A stretch of DNA of 64,000 nucleotides from Streptococcus oralis (GTDB lineage: Bacteria > Bacillota > Bacilli > Lactobacillales > Streptococcaceae), in the NCBI RefSeq assembly GCF_023611505.1, contig NZ_CP097843.1, positions 1,674,001-1,738,000 of the forward strand, read 5' to 3'. This document shows positions 39,969 to 48,388 of the stretch, piece after piece (within the stretch, counting starts at the first letter, position 1; each line of letters opens with the position of its first letter). A program made the translations under genes and the position numbers. Below the pieces are notes generated by a model. It saw only the letters and a list, made by a program, of their open reading frames with translations. It was not told where the DNA came from and searched no databases.

Positions 39969-39997
39969 ATTATACCTTATTTAGCCAGATTTTTCAA
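39969..39997 (-). promoter_or_regulatory. rpoB promoter
   Basis: Minus-strand TTGAAA (39992-39997), 17 nt, TATAAT (39969-39974). Confidence 0.8.
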
Positions 39998-40086
39998 GGT
40001 TTTTTTACTACTTTTTAAACAATCTTTTCCTATATATTATTTTAAAATTTCAAGAGAATGAAGCATTATATTTTCTCTTAAAAACT

Positions 40087-40125
40087 AGGAAAACGCTTGC
40101 ACTAATGTTTACCTCGTGCTATACT
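40087..40125 (+). promoter_or_regulatory. pulA promoter with cre-like site
   Basis: TTGCAC (40097-40102), 17 nt, TATACT (40120-40125). AGGAAAACGCTTGCAC (40087-40102) matches the CcpA cre consensus at 13 of 16 positions and covers the -35, so glucose repression is expected. The remainder of 39998-40086 is AT-rich without a visible gene. Confidence 0.65.
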
Positions 40126-40156
40126 GTTAGGGAACAACTACACAAGGAGAATTGTG

Positions 40157-43100
40157 ATGAAAAAGATCCCATCTCAAACTGAGAAAAAAATGATTTATGG
40201 TATCCGTTCCTTGAAGAACGGAACTGGTTCTGTCCTTATTGGTGCCAGCATTGTCTTGCTTTCTGCTGCAATGCCAACTATTTCAGCTAACGAAAACCTT
40301 CCTCAAACTCAGGAAAATACTAGCGCTGTGATCAAGGCCCCTACTGAGACTGAAACGAGTCAAACTCAAAAGGAAACGCCTATTTCTGAACAAAAGAATG
40401 CAAACGCTTCCCTTGACGCTAAAAAGGAAGCTCTAGCAGCTGAAACACCTAAAAAAGAAGACGCTACTACAAGCCAGCCCAACAGCAAAGAAGAGAAAGT
40501 AGATACCAGCACTTCGACGCCAAGTTCTGATCAAAAACCACAAGCAGACACTAGTTCTGAAGAACCAATCGAAGACAACTACTTCCGCATCCATGTAAAA
40601 AAACTCCCTGAAGAAAACAAGGATTCTCAAGGTCTTTGGACATGGGACGATGTTGAAAAACCTTCTGAAAACTGGCCAAATGGAGCCAAGTCTTTCAAGG
40701 ATGCCAAGCAAGATGACTACGGCTATTATCTCGATGTCAAACTTAAGAATGATCAAGCCAAGAAGGTCAGCTTCCTCATCAACAATACTAAAGGGGATAA
40801 CCTTACTGGAGACCGTTCAGTAGAGCGCCTTTCTCCAAAAATGAATGAGGCTTGGCTAGATGAAAACTATAAGGTATACAACTACCGTCCTCAGCCAGCG
40901 GGAACTGTCCGTGTCAACTACTATCGCACCGACGGGAACTATGACAAAAAATCTCTCTGGTATTGGGGCGATGTCAAGAATCCAAGCAGTGGAGAATGGC
41001 CTGACGGGACAGACTTTACTGCAACTGGAAAATATGGCCGTTACATTGATATTCCACTCAATGAAGCTGCAAGAGAATTTGGATTTTTATTACTAGACGA
41101 AAGCAAGAAAGGCGATGATGTGAAAATCCGAAAAGAGGATTACAAATTTACAGATTTGAAAAATCACAGTCAAATCTTTCTCAAAGATGATGACGAAACC
41201 ATCTACACCAACCCCTATTACGTGCACGACATCCGCATGACTGGTGCTCAACACGTAGCTAAGTCTCGTATTGAAAGCAGCTTTTCTACCCTAGTCGGAG
41301 CCAAGAAAGAAGACATTCTTAAGCACTCCAACATCACTGACCATCAAGGGAACAAAGTAGCCATCACAGACGTGGAAGTAGATGAAGCTGGTAAGAAAGT
41401 GACCTACATTGGCGACTTCTCTGATACCCAACACCCTTACACTGTCAGCTACAATTCAGACCGTTTTACCACACGTTCAAGCTGGCGCCTCAAGGATGAG
41501 ACCTACAGTTATGACGGTCCACTCGGCGCAACCCTAAAAGAAGATGGCAAGCGTGTCGACCTTACCCTCTGGTCTCCAAGTGCTGATAAGGTTTCCGTTG
41601 TCGTCTATGACAAGAAAGACCCTGAAAAAGTAGTCGGAACTGTCGCCCTTGAAAAAGGAGAAAAAGGAACCTGGAAACAAACTCTAGATGCAAACTCTGG
41701 TCTAGGTATCAGCAACTACACTGGCTACTACTACCACTACCAAATCGAGCGCCAAGGTAAAACTGTCCTCGTTCTTGACCCTTATGCCAAATCATTAGCG
41801 GCTTGGAATAGCGACCTAGCAAAAACAGATGCCGCTCATAAGGTCGCTAAAGCTGCCTTCGTCGATCCAGCAAAGTTAGGTCCGCAAGACTTGACCTATG
41901 GGAAGATTCGCAACTTCAAATCGCGTGAAGATGCCGTTATCTACGAAGCTCATGTTCGTGACTTCACTTCGGATCCTGCCATCGCAAAAGACTTGACCAA
42001 GCCATTTGGTACCTTTGAAGCCTTTATCGAAAAACTAGACTATCTCAAAGACTTGGGTGTGACTCATATCCAACTCCTTCCAGTCTTGTCTTACTACTTT
42101 GTCAATGAATTGAAGAACCAAGAACGTTTGTCTGCCTATGCTTCAAGTAACAGCAACTATAACTGGGGATATGACCCTCAAAACTACTTCTCCTTGACTG
42201 GTATGTACTCAAGCGATCCTAAGGATCCAGAAAAACGTATTGCCGAATTCAAGAACCTCATCAACGAAATCCACAAACGTGGCATGGGGGCTATCTTGGA
42301 CGTGGTCTACAACCATACTGCCAATGTTGATATTTTTGAGGATATTGAGCCAAACTACTATCACTTTATGGACGCAGACGGAACACCTCGTACTAGCTTT
42401 GGAGGCGGTCGTTTAGGAACAACCCACTACATGTCTAAGCGTGTCTTGGTAGACTCCATCAAGTATCTGGTTGAAACCTACAAAGTAGATGGTTTCCGTT
42501 TCGATATGATGGGAGATCACGATGCAGCTTCTATTGAAGAAGCTTACAAGGCTGTACGCGCCCTCAATCCAAACCTTATCATGCTAGGTGAAGGCTGGAG
42601 AACCTATACTGGCGATGAAAATACGCCTGTACAACCTGCTGACCAAGATTGGATGAAGAAAACAGATACTGTCGCTGTCTTTTCAGACGACATCCGTAAC
42701 AACCTCAAGTCTGGCTATCCAAACGAAGGGCAGCCTGCCTTTATCACAGGTGGCAAACGAGATATCAATACCATCTTTAAAAATCTCATTGCCCAACCAA
42801 CTAACTTTGAAGCAGACAGTCCTGGAGATGTGATCCAGTATATCGCAGCCCATGATAACTTGACACTCTTTGACATCATTGCCCAGTCTATCAAAAAAGA
42901 CCCAAGCAAGGCGGAAAACTACGCTGAGATCCATCGTCGTTTGCGACTTGGAAACCTCATGGTCTTGACTGCTCAAGGAACTCCGTTTATCCACTCTGGT
43001 CAGGAATATGGACGTACCAAACAATTCCTTGACCCAGCCTACAAGACTCCTGTTCCTGAAGATAAGGTTCCAAACAAGTCTCACTTGTTGCGCGACAAGG

Positions 43101-43855
43101 ACGGCAAGCCATTTGTCTATCCTTACTTTATCCATGACTCTTACGACTCTAGTGATGCTGTCAACAAGTTTGATTGGACCAAGGCAACAGATGGTAAAGC
43201 TTTCCCTGAAAATGTCAAGAGCCGTAACTACATGAAAGGTTTGATTGCCCTTCGTCAATCGACAGATGCCTTCCGACTCAAGAGTCTACAAGATATCAAA
43301 GAACGCGTCCAACTCATTACTGTCCCAGGAAAAAATGGTGTTGAAAAAGAAGACGTAGTCATCGGCTACCAAATCACAGCTCCAAATGGAGATATCTACG
43401 CAGTCTTTGTCAATGCGGATGAAAAGGCTCGCGAATTCAACTTGGGAACTGCCTTTGCTCACTTGAGAAAGGCCGAAGTCTTAGCTGATGAAAACCAAGC
43501 AGGACCAGTAGGAATTGCCAACCCTCAAGGTCTCGAATGGACTGAAAAAGGCTTGAAATTGAACGCTCTCACTGCTGTCGTTCTCCGCTTGTCTCAAGGT
43601 GGTGCCATTGTCGCTCCAGCTGTGGAAGAAAAACCAGAATTTGATCTTTCTAGCCTGGAAGTTGAACCAGAACAAGGCCAAGCTCAAAACCTAGCAGCCA
43701 ATCCTGAAACTCAAGAAACTACTACAGAGGCTCTTTCTCAAAAACTCCTTCCAAACACAGGAACTGAGAATAAATCCCTTCTTGCTCTTGCTGGATTCAG
43801 CCTCCTTGCCCTTCTCGGACTTGGATGGTTGATAAAAAACAAGAAAAAGAACTAA
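40157..43855 (+). CDS. pulA: Cell-wall-anchored type I pullulanase (SpuA/PulA), 1232 aa
   Basis: A YSIRK-like signal (MIYGIRSLKNGTGSVLIGAS) exports the protein. A Ser/Thr/Glu/Lys-rich stretch and two CBM41 glycogen/alpha-glucan-binding modules follow (about 147-350, with LWTWDDV and LWYWGDV), then CBM48 and a GH13 barrel. The pullulanase motif is YNWGYDP, and the catalytic residues are D783 (GFRFDMMG), E812 (GEGW) and D900 (AAHDN). LPNTG at 1198 with a hydrophobic, basic tail is the sortase signal. It degrades host glycogen at the surface. ATG 40157 is preferred over GTG 40154. Confidence 0.97.
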   Translation: MKKIPSQTEKKMIYGIRSLKNGTGSVLIGASIVLLSAAMPTISANENLPQTQENTSAVIKAPTETETSQTQKETPISEQKNANASLDAKKEALAAETPKKEDATTSQPNSKEEKVDTSTSTPSSDQKPQADTSSEEPIEDNYFRIHVKKLPEENKDSQGLWTWDDVEKPSENWPNGAKSFKDAKQDDYGYYLDVKLKNDQAKKVSFLINNTKGDNLTGDRSVERLSPKMNEAWLDENYKVYNYRPQPAGTVRVNYYRTDGNYDKKSLWYWGDVKNPSSGEWPDGTDFTATGKYGRYIDIPLNEAAREFGFLLLDESKKGDDVKIRKEDYKFTDLKNHSQIFLKDDDETIYTNPYYVHDIRMTGAQHVAKSRIESSFSTLVGAKKEDILKHSNITDHQGNKVAITDVEVDEAGKKVTYIGDFSDTQHPYTVSYNSDRFTTRSSWRLKDETYSYDGPLGATLKEDGKRVDLTLWSPSADKVSVVVYDKKDPEKVVGTVALEKGEKGTWKQTLDANSGLGISNYTGYYYHYQIERQGKTVLVLDPYAKSLAAWNSDLAKTDAAHKVAKAAFVDPAKLGPQDLTYGKIRNFKSREDAVIYEAHVRDFTSDPAIAKDLTKPFGTFEAFIEKLDYLKDLGVTHIQLLPVLSYYFVNELKNQERLSAYASSNSNYNWGYDPQNYFSLTGMYSSDPKDPEKRIAEFKNLINEIHKRGMGAILDVVYNHTANVDIFEDIEPNYYHFMDADGTPRTSFGGGRLGTTHYMSKRVLVDSIKYLVETYKVDGFRFDMMGDHDAASIEEAYKAVRALNPNLIMLGEGWRTYTGDENTPVQPADQDWMKKTDTVAVFSDDIRNNLKSGYPNEGQPAFITGGKRDINTIFKNLIAQPTNFEADSPGDVIQYIAAHDNLTLFDIIAQSIKKDPSKAENYAEIHRRLRLGNLMVLTAQGTPFIHSGQEYGRTKQFLDPAYKTPVPEDKVPNKSHLLRDKDGKPFVYPYFIHDSYDSSDAVNKFDWTKATDGKAFPENVKSRNYMKGLIALRQSTDAFRLKSLQDIKERVQLITVPGKNGVEKEDVVIGYQITAPNGDIYAVFVNADEKAREFNLGTAFAHLRKAEVLADENQAGPVGIANPQGLEWTEKGLKLNALTAVVLRLSQGGAIVAPAVEEKPEFDLSSLEVEPEQGQAQNLAANPETQETTTEALSQKLLPNTGTENKSLLALAGFSLLALLGLGWLIKNKKKN

Positions 43856-43972
43856 TACTCAATGAAAATCAAAGAGTAAACTAGGAAGCTAGCCATAGGC
43901 TGCTCAAAGCACAGCTTTGAGGTTGTAGACAAGGCGGAGCTGACCTGGTTTAAAGAGATTTTCAAAGAATAT
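43856..43972. repeat. BOX element downstream of pulA
   Basis: It begins TACTCAATGAAAATC, contains ACTAGGAAGCTAGCC and GCTCAAAGCACAGC, and ends AAGGCGGAGCTGACC...ATTTTCAAAGAATA (diverged boxA). It starts at the pulA stop codon. Confidence 0.82.
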
Positions 43973-43989
43973 AACCTAGCCTTCCTATA

Positions 43990-44041
43990 GAAAAACACCC
44001 CATGATTAGAAGACTCTTCTAGCCAATGGGGTGTTGTTTTT
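43990..44041. terminator. Bidirectional terminator between pulA and the amino-acid ABC operon
   Basis: AACACCCCAT pairs with ATGGGGTGTT, flanked by AAAA and TTTT tracts; the loop can fold further (AGAAGACTCTTCT). Confidence 0.85.
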
Positions 44042-44057
44042 ATGATACACTTGTCTA

Positions 44058-44822
44058 TCAAATCATATATTCTACGCTATAGGTGGCATCTGATAAGATA
44101 CGAGCCAGAAACTGCTTGGTTCGTTCTTCTTGTGGACGACTAAAGAAATCGTGGGGATTATTCTCCTCTACGATACGGCCTCCATCCATGAAAATAACGT
44201 GGTTAGCGACATCTCTAGCAAATCCCATCTCATGCGTGACGACTACCATGGTCACACCTTCTCCCGCCAACTGTTTCAGAACATCCAAAACATCTCCAAC
44301 CAACTCAGGGTCTAGTGCAGATGTTGGTTCATCTAACAAAATCACCTCGGGCTTGACGGCAATAGCACGCGCAATTCCTATTCGTTGTTGTTGTCCTCCA
44401 GATAGTTGTGAAGGGTAGTAGTCTTTATAGGCCAGTAAACCAACTTTTTCCAAGGCAGATTCTGCACGTTTGAGCGCTTCTTCCTTGGGAACTTTACGAG
44501 CTACGATTAGGCCTTCTAGAATATTTTCCAGAGCAGTTTTGTTTGCAAAGAGATTGTAGTGTTGGAAAACAAAGGCTGTTTTTTGGCGAATTTCTAGAAT
44601 GTCTTTCTTGCTTAATTTGGCTAAGTCATAAGTTTTTCCTGCCAAGGTCAAATGGCCACTATCAGCTTTTTCTAAGTGATTGAGACAACGGAGAAAGGTC
44701 GTTTTCCCCGAACCTGATGGTCCTAAGATAACGACGACATCCCCTTGGTTGACCTGGAGATTGACATCCTCCAGGACCTGTCTCTCACCAAATGTTTTTG
44801 CAATATGTTCTACTTGTAACAT
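44058..44822 (-). CDS. Polar amino-acid ABC transporter ATP-binding protein, 254 aa
   Basis: Walker [12 protein letters not shown], signature [16 protein letters not shown], Walker [20 protein letters not shown] and H-loop VVTHEMGFA place it in the GlnQ/TcyC-like family. It drives import through the two permeases encoded upstream. The tail beyond residue 240 ([13 protein letters not shown]) is longer than usual. Last gene of the operon that also carries the two URO-D-type proteins. Confidence 0.95.
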   Translation of the reverse strand: MLQVEHIAKTFGERQVLEDVNLQVNQGDVVVILGPSGSGKTTFLRCLNHLEKADSGHLTLAGKTYDLAKLSKKDILEIRQKTAFVFQHYNLFANKTALENILEGLIVARKVPKEEALKRAESALEKVGLLAYKDYYPSQLSGGQQQRIGIARAIAVKPEVILLDEPTSALDPELVGDVLDVLKQLAGEGVTMVVVTHEMGFARDVANHVIFMDGGRIVEENNPHDFFSRPQEERTKQFLARILSDATYSVEYMI

Positions 44823-44831
44823 CCTGTCCTC

Positions 44832-45554
44832 CTATACAAAACGCGCGCTAGATGCTTTCGCTCTCTTTTCTTTTTTCACATAGCCTTTTTCTAATACAGA
44901 AAAGCCCCACTGAATCAAACCACAGATCAAAATATACTGCAAAAAGATTACAAAATAAGACTCAAAATACTGGTAACCGTAGGATGCTTCCACACGAGCA
45001 ATAGCGGTGATATCCTTGATAGTCATAACAAAGACCAGGGAGGTCCCTTTGACGATATTGATTACCAGATTGGCCAAGTTAGGCAAGGCTGAGCGCAAGG
45101 CTTGAGGAAAAACAATCCTTAGATAGGCCTGGGTCGTAGTCAGCCCAATCGCATGCGCCGCCTCTAGTTGTCCCTTGTCCACCGTCAAGATAGCTGAACG
45201 CAAAATCTCCGATAAACTCCCGACTGTCATCAAACTATAAATAATGAAGGCATAGTAGAGAGGATCAAGCTTGAAAATATCAAAGTCGCTTCCTATGCTT
45301 TTGAGAAGTTGATTCAGCAGACTTGGAAACAAACTATAAAAGAAGAGAATCAATAAAATCGGAGGAGTCGCTCGGATAAACGCCAGATAGACCAGAGAAA
45401 AACTCCTCACCCCTCGAACCTTGTAAATCTGCCCCAAGGCCAAAAATAGAGCCGGTAAAAAGCTTAAGACCATAGCCACAATCATGATAATCAAGGTGAT
45501 TGGCACACCCTTCAAGGTCTCAAGAAAGGTCTTTACAATATAGTCTATATCCAT
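44832..45554 (-). CDS. Amino-acid ABC transporter permease, 240 aa
   Basis: A HisM/GlnP-type inner-membrane subunit with about five helices and the EAA loop EAAHAIGLTTTQAYLRIVFPQALRSALPNL. It has a paralogue 3 nt upstream, with which it forms the heterodimeric pore. Confidence 0.95.
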   Translation of the reverse strand: MDIDYIVKTFLETLKGVPITLIIMIVAMVLSFLPALFLALGQIYKVRGVRSFSLVYLAFIRATPPILLILFFYSLFPSLLNQLLKSIGSDFDIFKLDPLYYAFIIYSLMTVGSLSEILRSAILTVDKGQLEAAHAIGLTTTQAYLRIVFPQALRSALPNLANLVINIVKGTSLVFVMTIKDITAIARVEASYGYQYFESYFVIFLQYILICGLIQWGFSVLEKGYVKKEKRAKASSARFV

Positions 45555-45557
45555 TTC

Positions 45558-46250
45558 TTACCTCCCTTTTGTTTCCAAAGACTTCTCAAGCAAACGACTC
45601 AAGCTAGAAATAACTAAGGCAATCCCCCAATAAAGAAGCGCAACTGCCGTATAGGTTTCCAGCGAGTAGTTCCCTAAATTGCGACTGATCAAGAGATTGC
45701 CTGCACCCATAACATCAACGAAACCAATCGTATAGGCCAAGGCAGCATCCCGCATAAGATTGAGAATAGCGGTCGTTATATTAGGAAGAGCAACTTGAAA
45801 AGCTTGGGGAAAAATGATTCTCCAAAAAGTCTGACTTGGAGTCAAACCAATACTAAGCCCGGCCTCTGTCTGTCCCTTTGGAATAGCTTGATAGGCTGCC
45901 TTGAAAACCTCAGCAACAATAGCCGCAAACAAGAGAATCATCGTCAGGAGGACAAAAATAGTTTTAGACCAGTTGTTGATATCCAAACCCAGCCACCATT
46001 TCAGAAATTCTGGCAAGCCATAAAAGACTAGAAAAAGTAAGACAATCGGCGGTGTACAACGAAGGGTAAAGATATAGCCTTTGGAAATCGCTGCAAAACT
46101 CTTATCTTCTCCTACTTGCGCCCAGGCCAAGAGACCTCCAAAAAGGGAACCAAGAAGAGTGGTAAAAAAGAGAATGGACAAGGTCATAGGAAGTGCCTGC
46201 CATAAGGTTGGCAAAAACTGAAAGACCTTGGAAAAATCATAAGAAACCAT
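45558..46250 (-). CDS. Amino-acid ABC transporter permease, 230 aa
   Basis: Second HisM/GlnP-type subunit, with EAA loop EAGLSIGLTPSQTFWRIIFPQAFQVALPNI and five hydrophobic segments. It lies between the binding-protein gene and the sister permease, in one operon. Confidence 0.95.
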   Translation of the reverse strand: MVSYDFSKVFQFLPTLWQALPMTLSILFFTTLLGSLFGGLLAWAQVGEDKSFAAISKGYIFTLRCTPPIVLLFLVFYGLPEFLKWWLGLDINNWSKTIFVLLTMILLFAAIVAEVFKAAYQAIPKGQTEAGLSIGLTPSQTFWRIIFPQAFQVALPNITTAILNLMRDAALAYTIGFVDVMGAGNLLISRNLGNYSLETYTAVALLYWGIALVISSLSRLLEKSLETKGR

Positions 46251-46282
46251 GCAAAACCCTTTCTAGTTTTGGAATTTCTGGT

Positions 46283-47161
46283 CTAGTCTTTGTCTACATA
46301 ACTAAAGACATCTTCTTTAAAGTATTGCTGAGATAGCTTAGCAAGCGTGCCATCTTCTTTCAACTCTTTAATTACTTTTTCGTATTCTTTAGCAAATTTC
46401 TCACCCTTTTCATCACGGTGAATCAAGGGATAAGTTGGAATGCCCTTATATGGGAACCAGCTGAGTTCGTCCGCATATTGGTGGTAAGGGCCATCTTCTG
46501 CGGTAACTGCTTTTTCAAAGGACAGTTTGATATCAAAGAAGGCATCATAACGTCCTTCTAAGACCCAGGCATAGGCATCTGCCACCTTAAAGGATTCCGC
46601 TGCAGTTAGCTCAATTGGTGCATCCTGATGTTTTTCATTGTAGCTGGTGATAACATTCCATTGAGCATTCTGTGGAGAGATGGGAACCAATTTCCCTTTA
46701 TTCTTAGCAAAGTCATCAATGGTTTTGTATTTCTGTTCATCTTCTTTTCTGACAGTAAATCCGATGATGCTCGCTCCGACTGGTTCAGATGGAATGACAA
46801 ACTTTTTAGCTCGTTCTTCTGTGTACCAAGCTCCCTTGGTTCCGATGTCATACTTGCCTGATTCCAGACCAATCAAGAGGTCATCATCACTGGTACCCGT
46901 ATATTCAAATTGATAGTTTTCCAACTTCTCATCAACAGCCTTCAAAACAGCTACTTCATAACCATCTGATTCCCCTTTTTCATTGACAAAGTCATAAGGG
47001 ACGTAGTTTTGTGTATGGGCAACCTTCAAGGTTATGACTTCAGCAGACGAAGCCGTTTCTCCCTCCTTGGCTGGAGCGCCAGCTAAACTTCTCCCGATAA
47101 TCGTTGCCCCAATTACTGCAACAACTGCTACACCACCGATAATCCATGCTTTTTTACTCAT
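46283..47161 (-). CDS. Amino-acid ABC transporter substrate-binding protein, 292 aa
   Basis: A SBP_bac_3 fold: ITLKVAHTQNYVPYDFVNEKGESDGYEVAVLKAV, then the lobe-crossing GTKGAWYTEERAKKF and DAYAWVLEGRYDAFF. It resembles the TcyA/cystine and arginine-type binding proteins. The N terminus MSKKAWIIGGVAVVAVIGATIIG is a membrane helix without any cysteine, so it is probably held as an uncleaved anchor rather than as a lipoprotein, which is unusual for this family. Substrate unknown; the operon context points to a sulfur or methylated amino acid. Confidence 0.92.
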   Translation of the reverse strand: MSKKAWIIGGVAVVAVIGATIIGRSLAGAPAKEGETASSAEVITLKVAHTQNYVPYDFVNEKGESDGYEVAVLKAVDEKLENYQFEYTGTSDDDLLIGLESGKYDIGTKGAWYTEERAKKFVIPSEPVGASIIGFTVRKEDEQKYKTIDDFAKNKGKLVPISPQNAQWNVITSYNEKHQDAPIELTAAESFKVADAYAWVLEGRYDAFFDIKLSFEKAVTAEDGPYHQYADELSWFPYKGIPTYPLIHRDEKGEKFAKEYEKVIKELKEDGTLAKLSQQYFKEDVFSYVDKD

Positions 47162-47172
47162 CTTTTTCTCCT

Positions 47173-48171
47173 TTAGTTTTCAAGCGCTTCTCTCACCCAC
47201 TGGATACGTTCAACTGCGATATCACTTGGAATGGTACAATCTGCCCCAAGTACCAATCCCTGTTCCCCAGCTTCTGCAACTAGTTTCTTTGCCTCAGCCT
47301 GAATGGCGTCCTTGCTACCAGTATACAGCAAGCCCGTCTTACCATTTTCGAATCCTCCAAGAACCGTACGTCCCTTGAAAATCTCACGACCTTCCTTGAG
47401 AGTGATTCCCTCTGGCCCTACAGCCCAGTTAAAGACTTGGGCTGGATAGTCTGCAAAAAGGTGAATATCATTTCGCGCTCCCTCGTAGCCACAGATATGA
47501 AGAACAGTGACACCACCAACAGCACTAGCCGCTTCCAGAACAGTTATCCCACTAGGTGCAATGACGGCTTGATAATCTGCTGCTGATACTCGTTGATCTT
47601 GGATACTTTGCACGCTGAGGTAGATTCCGTCAGCACCAGCCTCTTCGATGACGGCTTGGCTGAGGCTAGCAATATCTTCTGCAATCACATCCAACACCTT
47701 CTTAAGGGCTTCAGGATCTTCCACCAAAAAATCTGCAATGAGGTCATCTCCGCCAGACACTTCCCCTAGTAGCCACTTGAGATAGGTCACAGGAGCAAAA
47801 ATATTGTAAATCGCAACGATATCTTCTGTAAACTCTTGCTTGATTTTCTTAACCAAGTCCACCTGCTCTTTTATCCAATCGTGATCTGGTCCGAGTGGTT
47901 GAATGGTCGCCAATTCTTGAAGTGATTTTCCTTTGGCAATCGCTGGATTTGGATAAGCAAAGTAGCCATCACTCATGAGTTTGATAAAGTCTGGCTGAAC
48001 TTCTCGGATAAAGCGCTTATGCCCCTCAATATTCTTCTCGATAATGGCTGGATTTGAGAAACCGTCTAGCCATTCGCCTTCGGATGTGAAATGGTGCCAA
48101 AAACCAACTGGCACACGATCAACCTTTTCACCTTTAAATGCTTTTAAAACCCATTCTTTTTTTTCTGACAT
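47173..48171 (-). CDS. URO-D superfamily (MtaA/CmuA-like) protein A, 332 aa
   Basis: A uroporphyrinogen-decarboxylase-type TIM barrel (DRVPVGFWHHFTSEGEW start, IYLSVQSIQDQRVS, LGGFENGKTG). The zinc site of the methyltransferase branch is kept: H225-x-C227 in VLHICGYEG and C312 in GADCTIPSD, matching the HxC...C ligands of MtaA-type methylcobalamin:thiol methyltransferases. The arginine motif of true decarboxylases is absent, and no haem genes are present. It is a paralogue of the gene at 48389 and sits 11 nt upstream of the binding-protein gene. Likely a thiol/C1 methyl-transfer enzyme; the reaction is not known to me. Confidence 0.85.
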   Translation of the reverse strand: MSEKKEWVLKAFKGEKVDRVPVGFWHHFTSEGEWLDGFSNPAIIEKNIEGHKRFIREVQPDFIKLMSDGYFAYPNPAIAKGKSLQELATIQPLGPDHDWIKEQVDLVKKIKQEFTEDIVAIYNIFAPVTYLKWLLGEVSGGDDLIADFLVEDPEALKKVLDVIAEDIASLSQAVIEEAGADGIYLSVQSIQDQRVSAADYQAVIAPSGITVLEAASAVGGVTVLHICGYEGARNDIHLFADYPAQVFNWAVGPEGITLKEGREIFKGRTVLGGFENGKTGLLYTGSKDAIQAEAKKLVAEAGEQGLVLGADCTIPSDIAVERIQWVREALEN

Positions 48172-48173
48172 TC

Positions 48174-48377
48174 TTATTCTCCATTTCTTACTTTTTCAAC
48201 TAATAAACTGTTTGCGATATCATTCGAGCGTAGAAAGGGGAGACTGGACTTGGAAAAATCCTGAACTCCACGACATCTCTCTCCATTTTTGCAGTGCCCA
48301 TTTTTTACGACACTTATGGCAACCAAAGCCAGCAAACCGACAACTACAATGAAGATGCCCCATCTTTTACTTTTCAT
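48174..48377 (-). CDS. Small membrane-anchored protein with CX5C, 67 aa
   Basis: A basic start, one membrane helix (residues 7-24, WGIFIVVVGLLALVAISVV), and an outside part with CKNGERC (C29, C35). AGGAGGAG precedes the ATG. It is inserted between the two URO-D-type genes in the same operon, 2 nt before the next start region. No family recognised; the two cysteines could form a disulfide or bind metal. Confidence 0.7.
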   Translation of the reverse strand: MKSKRWGIFIVVVGLLALVAISVVKNGHCKNGERCRGVQDFSKSSLPFLRSNDIANSLLVEKVRNGE

Positions 48378-48388
48378 AGCTCCTCCTT

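Noticed and set aside
42683..43258. 191-codon minus-strand frame inside pulA
   Set aside because: It lies opposite the conserved GH13 domain and lacks start signals.
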